In this document: positions 14,930 to 24,235 of the stretch, one piece after another | Position numbering within the stretch: the first letter of the stretch is position 1 | Layout: every line of letters starts with the position of its first letter | From: Paracoccus gahaiensis | Lineage (GTDB): Bacteria; Pseudomonadota; Alphaproteobacteria; Rhodobacterales; Rhodobacteraceae | Assembly: GCF_005048225.1 (NCBI RefSeq) | Contig: NZ_SUNI01000014.1 | Location: 1-64,000, forward strand | DNA length: 64,000 bases | Direction: 5' to 3' | The notes under the pieces: model-generated | Told to the model about the DNA's origin: nothing | What the model saw: the letters and a program-made list of their open reading frames with translations, nothing else | Databases searched by the model: none | Position numbers and translations under genes: made by a program

Positions 14930-16723
14930 GTGACCACTGACGACGACATCGAGGACAGTGCCGAACGCCAGCGCCGCCGGGGGCCGCGACTGGTCAATCC
15001 CTGGTGGCTGCGCGCCACCATCGGGCTGATCTTCCTGGCCGCCCTCGGGACCATCTGGACCACCAATGCCTGGCTGACCGACCGCTTCTCGGAAAACACC
15101 CGGGTGCGGTCCGAGTTGCGGCTGGCGCTCTACAGCGGCAACCTGATGTCCGAGTTGCAGCGCAACTCGGTCGTGCCCCTGCTGCTGGCGCGCGATCCGG
15201 CGCTGATCGGGGCGCTGAACGGCAACGACTTCTCGACCACCTCGGCCCGGCTGATGGCGGCGCAGAAGGAAATCGGCGCGGCCTCGATCCGGCTTCTGGA
15301 CGCGTCGGGGCGGGTCGTGGGGGCCACCGACCGCTATCAGATCGGCACCAACAGCGTGGCCGCCCCCCAATATGTCGAGGCGCTGCGGTCGCGCGACACG
15401 GTCTTCACCGTGTCCGAACTGGCCTCGGGCATCCACGAATTCGCCTATTCGCGGGCAGTCGTCTCGGAGGGGCGGACGCTTGGCGTCATCGTCGTGGGCG
15501 CGGACCTGACGCGGCTGGAGCGGTCCTGGGCGGGCATCTCGGATGCGGTGGCGGTCACCGACAGCGAGGGGGTCATCATCCTGTCGACCGAGCCGCGCTG
15601 GCGCGGCCTGACCCTGCCCGAGGCGCTGGCGGTGCGCGACGCGCCCTCGGCGATCCGGCGGGCCTTCCAAGTGACGGCCGACTGGACCTCCAGCCCCGCC
15701 GACGCCTATGTGCAGGGCCGCGCGGTCATGCAGTCCGAGGCGCGGGTGCCCTTCCGGGGCTGGCGGATGATCAGCTTCACCGCCTATTCCTCGGTGCGCG
15801 AGCGCGTGAACGCGATCCTGGCCCTGCAGATCATGGGGTTCGCGATCCTGCTGGCGGGCGCGTTCTGGGTGCTGTCGCGTCGCGCGCGGATCCAGAGCCA
15901 GGCCTATATGCGCGAATCGGCGGACCTGCGCGCCCTGAACGCCCGGCTGACGCGCGAGATCGCGGAACGCGAGCGCGTGCAGAAGGAATTGCGCGTGGCC
16001 GAGCAGACCATGCAGCAATCCTCGAAACTGGCGGCCCTGGGCGAGATGTCGGCGGGCGTCAGCCACGAGCTGAACCAGCCGCTGGCGGCGATGAAGACCT
16101 ATCTGGCGGGCGCGCGCCTGCTGCTGCAGCGCGGCCGCCCCGAGGAGGCGCTGTCCAGCTTCCAGCGCATCGACGATCTGATCGATCGGATGGGGGCGAT
16201 CACCCGGCAGCTGAAATCCTATGCCCGGAAGGGCGGCGAGGCGGTCGAGCCCGTCGATCTGCGCGCCGCCGTCAGCAGCGCGCTGACCATGATGGAGCCG
16301 CAGCTGCGCACGCGGCCGATCCGCGTGGTGCGCCAGGTCCCGCGCGAGCGGGTGATGGTCATGGCCGACCGCATCCGGCTGGAGCAGGTGCTGATCAACC
16401 TGCTGCGCAACGCCGTCGATGCGGTCAAGGACCGGCGCGAGGGCACGATCGAGATCAGCGTCGAGGCCGGGGCTCACGCCTATGTGTCCGTGCGCGATAA
16501 CGGACCGGGTGTCTCGGACCTGGAAAAGCTGTTTGAACCCTTCTGGACAACCAAGAAGCCCGGCGAGGGCACGGGGCTGGGGCTGGCGATCTCGTCCACG
16601 ATCATGGCGGATTTCGGAGGCCGCCTGACCGCCCATAACGAAACCACAGGCGGCGCCGTCTTCCGGGTGGAGCTGCCGCTGCACGTCCCCGGCCAGCCCC
16701 GTCAGGCGCTGGCCGCCGAATGA
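14930..16723 (+). CDS. dctB: Sensor histidine kinase, DctB type
   Basis: A 597-residue membrane sensor that starts with GTG. Two membrane helices (about 27-47 and 293-316) enclose a periplasmic domain of about 245 residues, as in DctB sensors of C4-dicarboxylates. A short coiled segment follows, then the phospho-acceptor histidine H379 in GVSHELNQPLAAMKTY, an N box (INLLRNAVDA) and G boxes (DNGPGV, GTGLGLAIS). It is 22 bases before the response regulator gene and certainly paired with it. No dicarboxylate transporter genes are adjacent, so the signal is inferred from family resemblance only. Confidence 0.85.
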   Translation: MTTDDDIEDSAERQRRRGPRLVNPWWLRATIGLIFLAALGTIWTTNAWLTDRFSENTRVRSELRLALYSGNLMSELQRNSVVPLLLARDPALIGALNGNDFSTTSARLMAAQKEIGAASIRLLDASGRVVGATDRYQIGTNSVAAPQYVEALRSRDTVFTVSELASGIHEFAYSRAVVSEGRTLGVIVVGADLTRLERSWAGISDAVAVTDSEGVIILSTEPRWRGLTLPEALAVRDAPSAIRRAFQVTADWTSSPADAYVQGRAVMQSEARVPFRGWRMISFTAYSSVRERVNAILALQIMGFAILLAGAFWVLSRRARIQSQAYMRESADLRALNARLTREIAERERVQKELRVAEQTMQQSSKLAALGEMSAGVSHELNQPLAAMKTYLAGARLLLQRGRPEEALSSFQRIDDLIDRMGAITRQLKSYARKGGEAVEPVDLRAAVSSALTMMEPQLRTRPIRVVRQVPRERVMVMADRIRLEQVLINLLRNAVDAVKDRREGTIEISVEAGAHAYVSVRDNGPGVSDLEKLFEPFWTTKKPGEGTGLGLAISSTIMADFGGRLTAHNETTGGAVFRVELPLHVPGQPRQALAAE

Positions 16724-16745
16724 TGCAAAACGAGAGGAACAGGGA

Positions 16746-18071
16746 ATGTCCCGCAAGCTGAAGATCGCCATCGTGGATGACGAACCGGACATGCGCGAAT
16801 CGATCAGCCAGTGGCTGGTCCTGTCGGGCTTCGAGACCGAGACCTTTGCCAGCGCCGAAGACGCGCTGAAGGTCATCGGCGCGGACTGGCCCGGCGTGGT
16901 GGTCAGCGACATCCGCATGCCGGGCATGGACGGGATGGCCTTCCTCAAGCGCCTGATGGGGCTGGACAGCAGCCTGCCCGTCATCATGATCACCGGCCAT
17001 GGCGACGTGCCCATGGCGGTCGAGGCGATGCGGCTTGGCGCCATGGACTTCATGGAAAAGCCCTTCAACCCCGACCGCATGACCCAGCTGGCCAAGAAGG
17101 CCACGCAGGCCCGGCGCATGACCCTGGACAACCGCGCGCTGCGCCGCGACCTGTCCGAGGGCCAGCAGGTCATGTCCAAGCTGATCGGCGCCAGCCCGGT
17201 CATGGACCGGCTGCGCGAGGACATCCTGGATCTGGGCCAAGCCGACGGCCATGTGCTGATCGACGGCGAGACGGGCACCGGCAAGACGCTGGTGGCCCAT
17301 GCGCTGCATGCCGTGGGGCCGCGCGCCTCGAAGAAGTTCGTGCCCGTGTCCTGCGCCGCCTATAACGACGAGGCGCTGGCCGCGCGCCTGTTCGGCCCGC
17401 TGGAGGAGGGGCTTCCGGCGGTCGAGGAGGCGCGGGCGGGCACGCTGTGCCTTGAGGATATAGAGGCGCTGTCCGAGGCGCTGCAGGCCCGCCTGCTGGC
17501 CTTCATCAGCGAGCAGGGGGCGCCTGCCGAGACGCGGATCATCGCCATCTCGAATGCGCGGGGCGAGGGGCGCCGGGCCGAAGATTCGCTGCGTCCCGAC
17601 CTGTTCTATCGCCTCTCCGCGCTCAAGATCACCCTGCCGCCGCTGCGCGCGCGGGGCGAGGACATCCTGGCGCTGTTCACCCGCATGACCGAGCAGTTCA
17701 GCGAGGAATACGGCTGCGAGCCGCCGCAGGTCAGCGCGCAGGAGGCCGCCCAGCTGCTGCAGGCCCCCTGGCCCGGCAATATCCGCCAGCTGATCAACGT
17801 GGCCGAACGTGCCGTGCTGCAGAACCGGCGCGGCTCGGGCTCGATCGCCTCGCTGCTGATGGCGGATGGCGACGACAACCAGCAGGCCACCACGACCGAG
17901 GGCAAGCCGCTCAAGGAATATGTGGAGAGCTTCGAGAAGATGCTGATCGACAACACCATGCGCCGCCACCGGGGCAGCATCGCCAGCGTCATGGAAGAGC
18001 TGTGCCTGCCGCGCCGGACGCTGAACGAGAAGATGGCGAAATACGGGCTGCAGCGCGGCGACTATCTCTAG
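16746..18071 (+). CDS. dctD: Response regulator, DctD/NtrC type, lacking the GAFTGA loop
   Basis: A 441-residue response regulator with receiver domain (phospho-acceptor D55 in VVSDIRMPGMDG), an AAA+ domain (Walker A GETGTGKT at 174-181) and a C-terminal Fis-type helix-turn-helix (SIASVMEELCLPRRTLNEK). The AAA+ domain is unusual. Where sigma-54 activators carry GAFTGA, this protein reads LFGPLEEGLPAVEEARAG and is shorter, and Walker B is TLCLEDIEAL instead of TLFLDEIGEL. So contact with sigma-54 seems lost, and it may act through another sigma factor, as Rhodobacter capsulatus NtrC does. The start follows an AGAGGAACAGGG ribosome site. Assignment as DctD rests on the DctB partner. Confidence 0.82.
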   Translation: MSRKLKIAIVDDEPDMRESISQWLVLSGFETETFASAEDALKVIGADWPGVVVSDIRMPGMDGMAFLKRLMGLDSSLPVIMITGHGDVPMAVEAMRLGAMDFMEKPFNPDRMTQLAKKATQARRMTLDNRALRRDLSEGQQVMSKLIGASPVMDRLREDILDLGQADGHVLIDGETGTGKTLVAHALHAVGPRASKKFVPVSCAAYNDEALAARLFGPLEEGLPAVEEARAGTLCLEDIEALSEALQARLLAFISEQGAPAETRIIAISNARGEGRRAEDSLRPDLFYRLSALKITLPPLRARGEDILALFTRMTEQFSEEYGCEPPQVSAQEAAQLLQAPWPGNIRQLINVAERAVLQNRRGSGSIASLLMADGDDNQQATTTEGKPLKEYVESFEKMLIDNTMRRHRGSIASVMEELCLPRRTLNEKMAKYGLQRGDYL

Positions 18072-18081
18072 CGACGCCAAA

Positions 18082-18108
18082 GGGCCGGGGCCAGTGCGGC
18101 CTCGGCCC
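18082..18108 (+). terminator. Hairpin after dctD
   Basis: An 11-bp stem with one G-T pair (GGGCCGGGGCC with GGCCTCGGCCC) and 5-base loop lies ten bases after the dctD stop. It lacks a clear T run, so it may stabilise or end the transcript with Rho. Confidence 0.45.
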
Positions 18109-18477
18109 GGTCATCTGGGTCGGGGTTTCGGATGCGGCGGGCAGGGTGTGTCCACGGCGAAACCCGATGACGACAGCCGGCCAGGGGCGACAGGCGCGCC
18201 GCCCCCGGCCTGATTTCGGATCCGGTCAATGATTAACAAGTCAAATCGGTACGCAGCAAGCCAGGCCGCAGGATCCGGTTGGGCATGGTCTTGATTTACA
18301 CTCCGCAACATGCGGTTAGGACAAAAAAGCACTGATCGTTTCACGTTGGACCGGAAGCAAAGCCTCTCGATCTCGTTAACGATTTAACTCTTATGATGAT
18401 GCAAATCCAACTGTTCTTTTGGGTAGGTGCAGATATTATCACCTTGAAATCAAGAGTTTTTCTTTCATATCATGCAA

Positions 18478-18497
18478 TTTGTCGGCTGGCCGACAAA
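18478..18497. promoter_or_regulatory. 20-bp perfect palindrome upstream of metZ
   Basis: TTTGTCGGC and GCCGACAAA are separated by two bases. The loop would be too small for a normal RNA hairpin, so a dimeric protein operator is more likely. It is about 100 bases before the metZ start. Confidence 0.45.
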
Positions 18498-18510
18498 AGG
18501 GGCGCTGATC

Positions 18511-18525
18511 TGGCACGATTGTCGC
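18511..18525 (+). promoter_or_regulatory. Sigma-54-like promoter upstream of metZ
   Basis: TGGCACGATTGTCGC has the complete -24 element TGGCACG and a -12 GC with the exact 10-base spacing between GG and GC; the -12 part is TCGC instead of TTGC. It would start transcription about 75 bases before the metZ ATG. One site of this type can occur by chance. Confidence 0.35.
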
Positions 18526-18598
18526 CGCGACGGGGTGGGACTTGCGAAGCGGCCCGGCGGGCAGTAGGCCTTTTCGGGACAACGGAAAGGCAGCCCGC

Positions 18599-19786
18599 AT
18601 GAGCGTTTCGTCCGACAAGACCCTTCATCCCCGCACCCAGGCCGTCCATTACGGCACCCGCCGCAGCCAGTATGGCGAGATGGCCGAGGCGATCTTCCTG
18701 ACGCAGGGCTTCGTCTATCCCGATGCCGCCTCGGCCGAGGCGCGGTTCCAGGGCACCGGCCCGGACGAGTTCATCTATGCCCGCTACGGCAACCCGACCA
18801 GCCGCATGTTCGAGGACCGCATCGCCGCGCTGGAGGGGACCGAGGACGCCTTCGCCACCGCCAGCGGCATGGCCGCCGTCAACGGCGCGATGTTCGCCAT
18901 GTGCAAGCCTGGCGATCATGTGGTGGCGGCGCAGGCGCTGTTCGGATCGTGCCTCTATGTGCTGGACCTGCTGGTGCGCTTCGGCGTCAAGGTCAGCTAT
19001 GTCGACGGCACCGATCTGGAGCAATGGGCGGCTGCCATCACGCCGGGCACCCGGGCGGTGTTCTTCGAGAGCATCTCGAACCCGACGCTGGAGGTGATCG
19101 ACATCCGCGCCGTGGCGGATCTGGCCCATGCGGCAGGCGCGACCGTGGTGGTGGACAACGTCTTCGCCACCCCGGTCTTCTCCAAGGCGGTCGAGCAGGG
19201 GGCCGACGTGGTCGTCTATTCCGCGACCAAGCATATCGACGGCGGCGGGCGCGCCCTGGCGGGGGTCATCTGCGGCACCAAGCATTTCGTGCGCGAGGTG
19301 GCCGAGCCCTATCTGAAGCATACCGGCGGGGCGATCAGCCCGTTCCACGCCTGGATCATGCTGAACGGGCTGCAGACGATGGACCTGCGCGTGCGCGCCC
19401 AGGCCGGGACGGCGGCGCAGATCGCCACCGCTCTGCAGGGCCATCCGCGTCTGGAGCGGGTGATCTATCCGGGTCTGGCCGATCATGCCCAGCACGATCT
19501 GGCGATGGCGCAGATGGGCTCGGGCGGGACGATGATCGCGATGGAGGTCGCGGGCGGCAAGGAGGCGGCCTTCGCCGTGCTGGACCGGCTGCGGATCATC
19601 GCCATCTCGAACAATCTGGGCGATGCGAAATCCATCGCGGTCCACCCCGCGACCACCACCCATTCGCGCCTGTCGGACGAGGACCGGGCCACCCTGGGCA
19701 TCACCCCGGGGCTGCTGCGCCTGTCGGTGGGGCTGGAGGATGTGCGCGACCTGACTGCGGACCTGCAGGCCGCGCTGGAGGGCTGA
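18599..19786 (+). CDS. metZ: O-succinylhomoserine sulfhydrylase
   Basis: A 395-residue PLP enzyme of the Cys/Met metabolism family. It would join sulfide with O-succinyl- or O-acetylhomoserine to give homocysteine. The PLP lysine is in SATKHIDGGGR, the cofactor phosphate contact in GMAAVNGAMF, and the substrate contact in YARYGNPT near the N terminus. The form SATKHIDGGGRALAG is typical of MetZ rather than MetB or MetY. GGAAAGG before the ATG at 18599 sets the start. It is a single gene downstream of a long regulatory region and uses the sulfide made by the cys operon of this window. Confidence 0.88.
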   Translation: MSVSSDKTLHPRTQAVHYGTRRSQYGEMAEAIFLTQGFVYPDAASAEARFQGTGPDEFIYARYGNPTSRMFEDRIAALEGTEDAFATASGMAAVNGAMFAMCKPGDHVVAAQALFGSCLYVLDLLVRFGVKVSYVDGTDLEQWAAAITPGTRAVFFESISNPTLEVIDIRAVADLAHAAGATVVVDNVFATPVFSKAVEQGADVVVYSATKHIDGGGRALAGVICGTKHFVREVAEPYLKHTGGAISPFHAWIMLNGLQTMDLRVRAQAGTAAQIATALQGHPRLERVIYPGLADHAQHDLAMAQMGSGGTMIAMEVAGGKEAAFAVLDRLRIIAISNNLGDAKSIAVHPATTTHSRLSDEDRATLGITPGLLRLSVGLEDVRDLTADLQAALEG

Positions 19787-19873
19787 TCCGGGCCGGGCAT
19801 CGCATCCTGCCTGCGACGGGCTGACAAAGGCCGTCGCAGGCCCTATATGGGCCCAGTCCGTCCCGGAGGCCCC

Positions 19874-20851
<978 letters not shown>

Positions 20852-20875
20852 GGGCCCTTTGCGTCCTGCGCCGGC

Positions 20876-20953
20876 GGGGGGCCGGCCCCCCGCACCCCCC
20901 GCCGGGAGGGGCTGCGCGCCCCTCCCGGGCCCACCCGGCGGGATATTTGCGGA
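20876..20953. repeat. Variant of the palindromic intergenic repeat
   Basis: GGGGGG-ccgg-CCCCCC (20876-20891) is followed by an 11-bp stem CCGGGAGGGGC / GCCCCTCCCGG with a 5-base loop (20902-20928) and then GGCGGGATATTTGCGGACC. The last part resembles the start of the arm of the repeats at 14046 and 29530, but without the inverted partner. It sits between folE2 and uvrD and may also end folE2 transcription. Confidence 0.6.
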
Positions 20954-21025
20954 CCGTTGCAGGAGCGAGAACGGAGGGTGAACGGTGGGCTTTCCCTGCG
21001 GGCCGGGGAAGGGTATGGTGGGGGC

Positions 21026-23392
21026 ATGGACCTGACCGACGACCCTGATCGCCCGACCGCCGTTCCCCTGTCGCAGCGCGCCGTCGCCGCGCGGCCCGCC
21101 CCCTATCTGGAGGGGCTCAACCCCGCGCAGCGGGCCGCCGTCGAGGTGCTGGACGGGCCGGTGCTGATGCTGGCGGGCGCCGGGACCGGCAAGACCCGGG
21201 CGCTGACCACGCGGATCGCGCATCTGCTGATGCTGGGCCGGGCGCGGCCGGGGCAATTGCTGGCGGTGACCTTCACCAACAAGGCCGCGCGCGAGATGAA
21301 GACCCGGATCGCGCGTCTGCTGGGGGATACGGTCGAGGGGATGCCTTGGCTTGGCACCTTCCATTCGATCAGCGTCAAGATCCTGCGCCGCCATGCCGAG
21401 ATGATCGGACGGGACGGGCTGCATCTGAAGCCCAGCTTCACCATCCTGGACACGGACGACCAGATCCGGCTGCTGAAGCAGCTGATCCAAGCCGAGAACA
21501 TCGACGAGAAGCGCTGGCCCGCGCGGCAGCTGGCGCATCTGATCGACGGCTGGAAGAACCGCTGCATCGGCCCCGGGTCCCTGCCGCGCGGCGAGGGCGA
21601 GGCCTTCGACGGGCATGGGGGCAAGCTGTACGCGGCCTATCAGGACCGGCTGCTGACGCTGAACGCGGTCGATTTCGGCGATCTGCTGATGCATTGCGTG
21701 ACGCTGTTCCAGGCGCATCCCGATGTGCTGCGGCAATGGCAGGAGCGGTTCCGCTATATCCTGGTCGACGAGTATCAGGACACCAACGTGGCGCAATACA
21801 TGTGGCTGCGTCTGCTGGCGCAGGCGCATCGCAACATCTGCTGCGTGGGCGATGACGACCAGTCGATCTATGGCTGGCGCGGCGCCGAGGTGGGCAACAT
21901 CCTGCGCTTCGAGAAGGATTTTCCGGGCGCCGAGGTGATCCGGCTGGAGCAGAACTATCGCTCGACCCCGCAGATCCTGGGGGCGGCCTCGGGGCTGATC
22001 GCGGCCAATCAGGGGCGCTTGGGCAAGACGCTGTGGACCGATGCCGAGCCCGGAGAGCCGGTGCGCCTGATCGGGCATTGGGACAGCGAGGCCGAGGCGC
22101 GCTGGATCGGCGAGGAGATCGAGGCGTTCCAGGGCGGGCACCGCGCGGCCCTGGGCCGGGTGGGCCTGGACGACATCGCCATCCTCGTGCGGGCCAGCCA
22201 CCAGATGCGGGCCTTCGAGGATCGCTTCATGACCATCGGGCTGCCCTATCGGGTGATCGGGGGCCCGCGCTTCTACGAGCGGCAGGAGATCCGGGATGCG
22301 ATGGCCTATTTCCGGCTGGTCGTGTCGCCCGACGACGACCTGGCCTTCGAGCGGATCGTGAACACTCCCAAGCGGGGCCTGGGCGACAAGGCGTTGCAGA
22401 CCATTCAACATGCGGCCCGGCAGAACGGCGTCAACCTGCTGGAAGGCGCGCGGATCGTGGTCGAGGAGAAGCAGTTGGGCGGCAAGGGGCTGGCCAACCT
22501 GCGCGATTTCGTGGGGCTGATCGGGCGGTCTCACATGGCGGTGCGCGACGGCGTGGGCCATGTCGAACTGGCCGAGCGGGTGCTGGACGAATCGGGTTAC
22601 ACGACCATGTGGCAGACCGACAAGTCGCCCGACGCGCCGGGGCGGCTGGACAACCTCAAGGAACTGGTCAAGGCGCTGGAGGAATTCGAGAACCTGCAAG
22701 GCTTCCTGGAGCATGTCTCGCTTGTCATGGACCGCGACGATGGCGAACAGACCGAGCAGGTCAGCATCATGACCCTGCACGGCGCCAAGGGACTGGAATT
22801 TCCCGTGGTCTTCCTGCCGGGCTGGGAGGATGGGCTGTTCCCCAACCAGCGCGCCATGGACGAGCAGGGCACCAAGGGGTTGGAGGAGGAGCGGCGGCTG
22901 GCCTATGTCGGCATCACCCGGGCCGAGCGTCTGGCGACGATCACCTTCGCGGGCAACCGGCGCCTTTATGGCCAGTGGCAGAGTGCGCTGCCCTCGCGCT
23001 TCATCGACGAGCTGCCCGAGGAGCATGTCGAGGTGCTGACGCCTCCGGGCCTCTATGGCGGCGGCTATGGGGCGGCGATGGCGATGGCCGGGGGCACCCG
23101 CATGGAGGAGCGGGTGCAAAAGGCCGACGTCTACAACTCGCCGGGCTGGAAGCGGATGCAGGCGCGGGCGGCGGACCGGCGCGGGCCGGTGCATCGCACG
23201 CCCGTCACCATCGACGCGGCCCCCGCCTCGCGGTTCACGGTGGGCGACCGGGTCCTGCATGCCAAGTTCGGCGAGGGCCAGATCATCGGCATTGCCGAGG
23301 AAACCCTGACCGTGCAGTTCGAGGCCGGGTTCAAGAACATCAAGGCCGCCTATGTTCAGCCGGCGGGCGGGGGCGACGACGTGCCCTTCTGA
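21026..23392 (+). CDS. uvrD: UvrD/PcrA-type DNA helicase
   Basis: A 788-residue superfamily 1A helicase that unwinds DNA 3' to 5' in excision and mismatch repair. Motifs in order: AGAGTGKTRAL (I), VTFTNKAAREM (Ia), VDEYQDTN (II), GDDDQSIYGWRGA (III), EQNYRSTPQIL (IV), TLHGAKGLEFPVVF (V) and VGITRAERL (VI). The C-terminal 50 residues have FTVGDRVLHAKFGEGQIIG, the Tudor-like RNA polymerase contact of PcrA/UvrD. The start at 21026 gives the usual length; frame upstream is repeat-derived. Its last 37 bases overlap the convergent EcsC-like gene. Confidence 0.94.
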   Translation: MDLTDDPDRPTAVPLSQRAVAARPAPYLEGLNPAQRAAVEVLDGPVLMLAGAGTGKTRALTTRIAHLLMLGRARPGQLLAVTFTNKAAREMKTRIARLLGDTVEGMPWLGTFHSISVKILRRHAEMIGRDGLHLKPSFTILDTDDQIRLLKQLIQAENIDEKRWPARQLAHLIDGWKNRCIGPGSLPRGEGEAFDGHGGKLYAAYQDRLLTLNAVDFGDLLMHCVTLFQAHPDVLRQWQERFRYILVDEYQDTNVAQYMWLRLLAQAHRNICCVGDDDQSIYGWRGAEVGNILRFEKDFPGAEVIRLEQNYRSTPQILGAASGLIAANQGRLGKTLWTDAEPGEPVRLIGHWDSEAEARWIGEEIEAFQGGHRAALGRVGLDDIAILVRASHQMRAFEDRFMTIGLPYRVIGGPRFYERQEIRDAMAYFRLVVSPDDDLAFERIVNTPKRGLGDKALQTIQHAARQNGVNLLEGARIVVEEKQLGGKGLANLRDFVGLIGRSHMAVRDGVGHVELAERVLDESGYTTMWQTDKSPDAPGRLDNLKELVKALEEFENLQGFLEHVSLVMDRDDGEQTEQVSIMTLHGAKGLEFPVVFLPGWEDGLFPNQRAMDEQGTKGLEEERRLAYVGITRAERLATITFAGNRRLYGQWQSALPSRFIDELPEEHVEVLTPPGLYGGGYGAAMAMAGGTRMEERVQKADVYNSPGWKRMQARAADRRGPVHRTPVTIDAAPASRFTVGDRVLHAKFGEGQIIGIAEETLTVQFEAGFKNIKAAYVQPAGGGDDVPF

Positions 23393-24183
23393 ACCGCGCG
23401 CCGCATCCGGACGCCAAGGCCCCGGGGGGTGGTGCGGGCGCGGGCGAGGGCTTGGGCATATTCGGCGTCCATATCCAGATCGGGATGATCCTGGGCCAGC
23501 CGCAACAGGCGGAAATGGATCTGCGCCACGCCCTCGTAGTAATCGACGAAGGCATAGTTGATCGCCGCCCCCGTGACCGCACCCAGCACCGGCACCGCCT
23601 GCGCGCCCAGCTTGGTCGTCAGCCGCGCCGCGAATTGCGAGGCGAAGCGCGAGATCAGCGCGGACACCGTCTGGCCATTGGTCAGCAGGCGGTTGGCCAG
23701 GAAGGACTTGGCGGCGGCATCTCCATCCTCGCCCGGCTCGCCGAACTGGAACACCGCCAGACATTCCAGCCGCACCATCGGGTCGGTCGTGTCGAAGCCG
23801 TGCTGGCGCGCGACCTTCTGGATCGAGTTGAAGATCACCGTGGTCGAGGCGACCAGATCGGGCACGATCCCCGCCAGCCCGAACCAGCCCCCCGCCGCCC
23901 CGCTGGCCACCGCCGCCGCGCGATTGGCGATCAGCGGTGCCTGGCGCACGAGGCTGATGCCGTCGCTGCGCCCGGACAGGTCGTAGAGCTGCTTGAAGGC
24001 GCTTTCCAGGACCTTCTCCAGCTGGATGGGCGACATGCCCAGAAGGGTGGTCGCGGCGCCCTCGGTCAGGCGGCCCACCGCCTCGACCCCGCGCATCAGC
24101 ACACCGCGACTGGCCAGCTGGCGGGCGGCGAGGCGGTCAAGCTCGGCGGTCAGGGCGGCCTTGGGGTCCAGCGGCAATGTCAT
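23356..24183 (-). CDS. EcsC-family protein
   Basis: A 275-residue protein of the EcsC family, named after a Bacillus protein next to an ABC transporter; the biochemical role is unknown. The core here is a set of glycine/alanine-rich hydrophobic helices, for example GAAGGWFGLAGIVPDLV and KLGAQAVPVLGAVTGAAINY. The 3' end overlaps the uvrD 3' end by 37 bases in the opposite direction, so the two messages could form a short antisense duplex. The start MTLPLDPKAALTAELDRLA follows GGAAAGG on the minus strand. It is 52 bases from the next gene upstream on the same strand. Confidence 0.8.
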   Translation of the reverse strand: MTLPLDPKAALTAELDRLAARQLASRGVLMRGVEAVGRLTEGAATTLLGMSPIQLEKVLESAFKQLYDLSGRSDGISLVRQAPLIANRAAAVASGAAGGWFGLAGIVPDLVASTTVIFNSIQKVARQHGFDTTDPMVRLECLAVFQFGEPGEDGDAAAKSFLANRLLTNGQTVSALISRFASQFAARLTTKLGAQAVPVLGAVTGAAINYAFVDYYEGVAQIHFRLLRLAQDHPDLDMDAEYAQALARARTTPRGLGVRMRRAVQKGTSSPPPAG

Positions 24184-24235
24184 GGGCGGGTCCTTTCCGA
24201 TGTGCAGACAGATCTGGGGAGGCCGGGGCGCGTCG

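Larger units (their letters stand above)
18072..18598. other. Intergenic region of 527 bp, less GC-rich
   Basis: No convincing gene is seen. The middle (about 18225-18480) is clearly richer in A and T than the rest of the window, with runs such as gttaacgatttaac. Short open frames here lack ribosome sites and code for nothing recognisable. The right end holds a 20-bp palindrome and a sigma-54-like promoter before metZ, listed separately. It may hold an unrecognised small RNA. Confidence 0.5.

Noticed and set aside
18393..18602. Small open frame in the gap before metZ
   Set aside because: No ribosome site, runs through the palindrome and promoter-like sequences, and matches no family I recognise.
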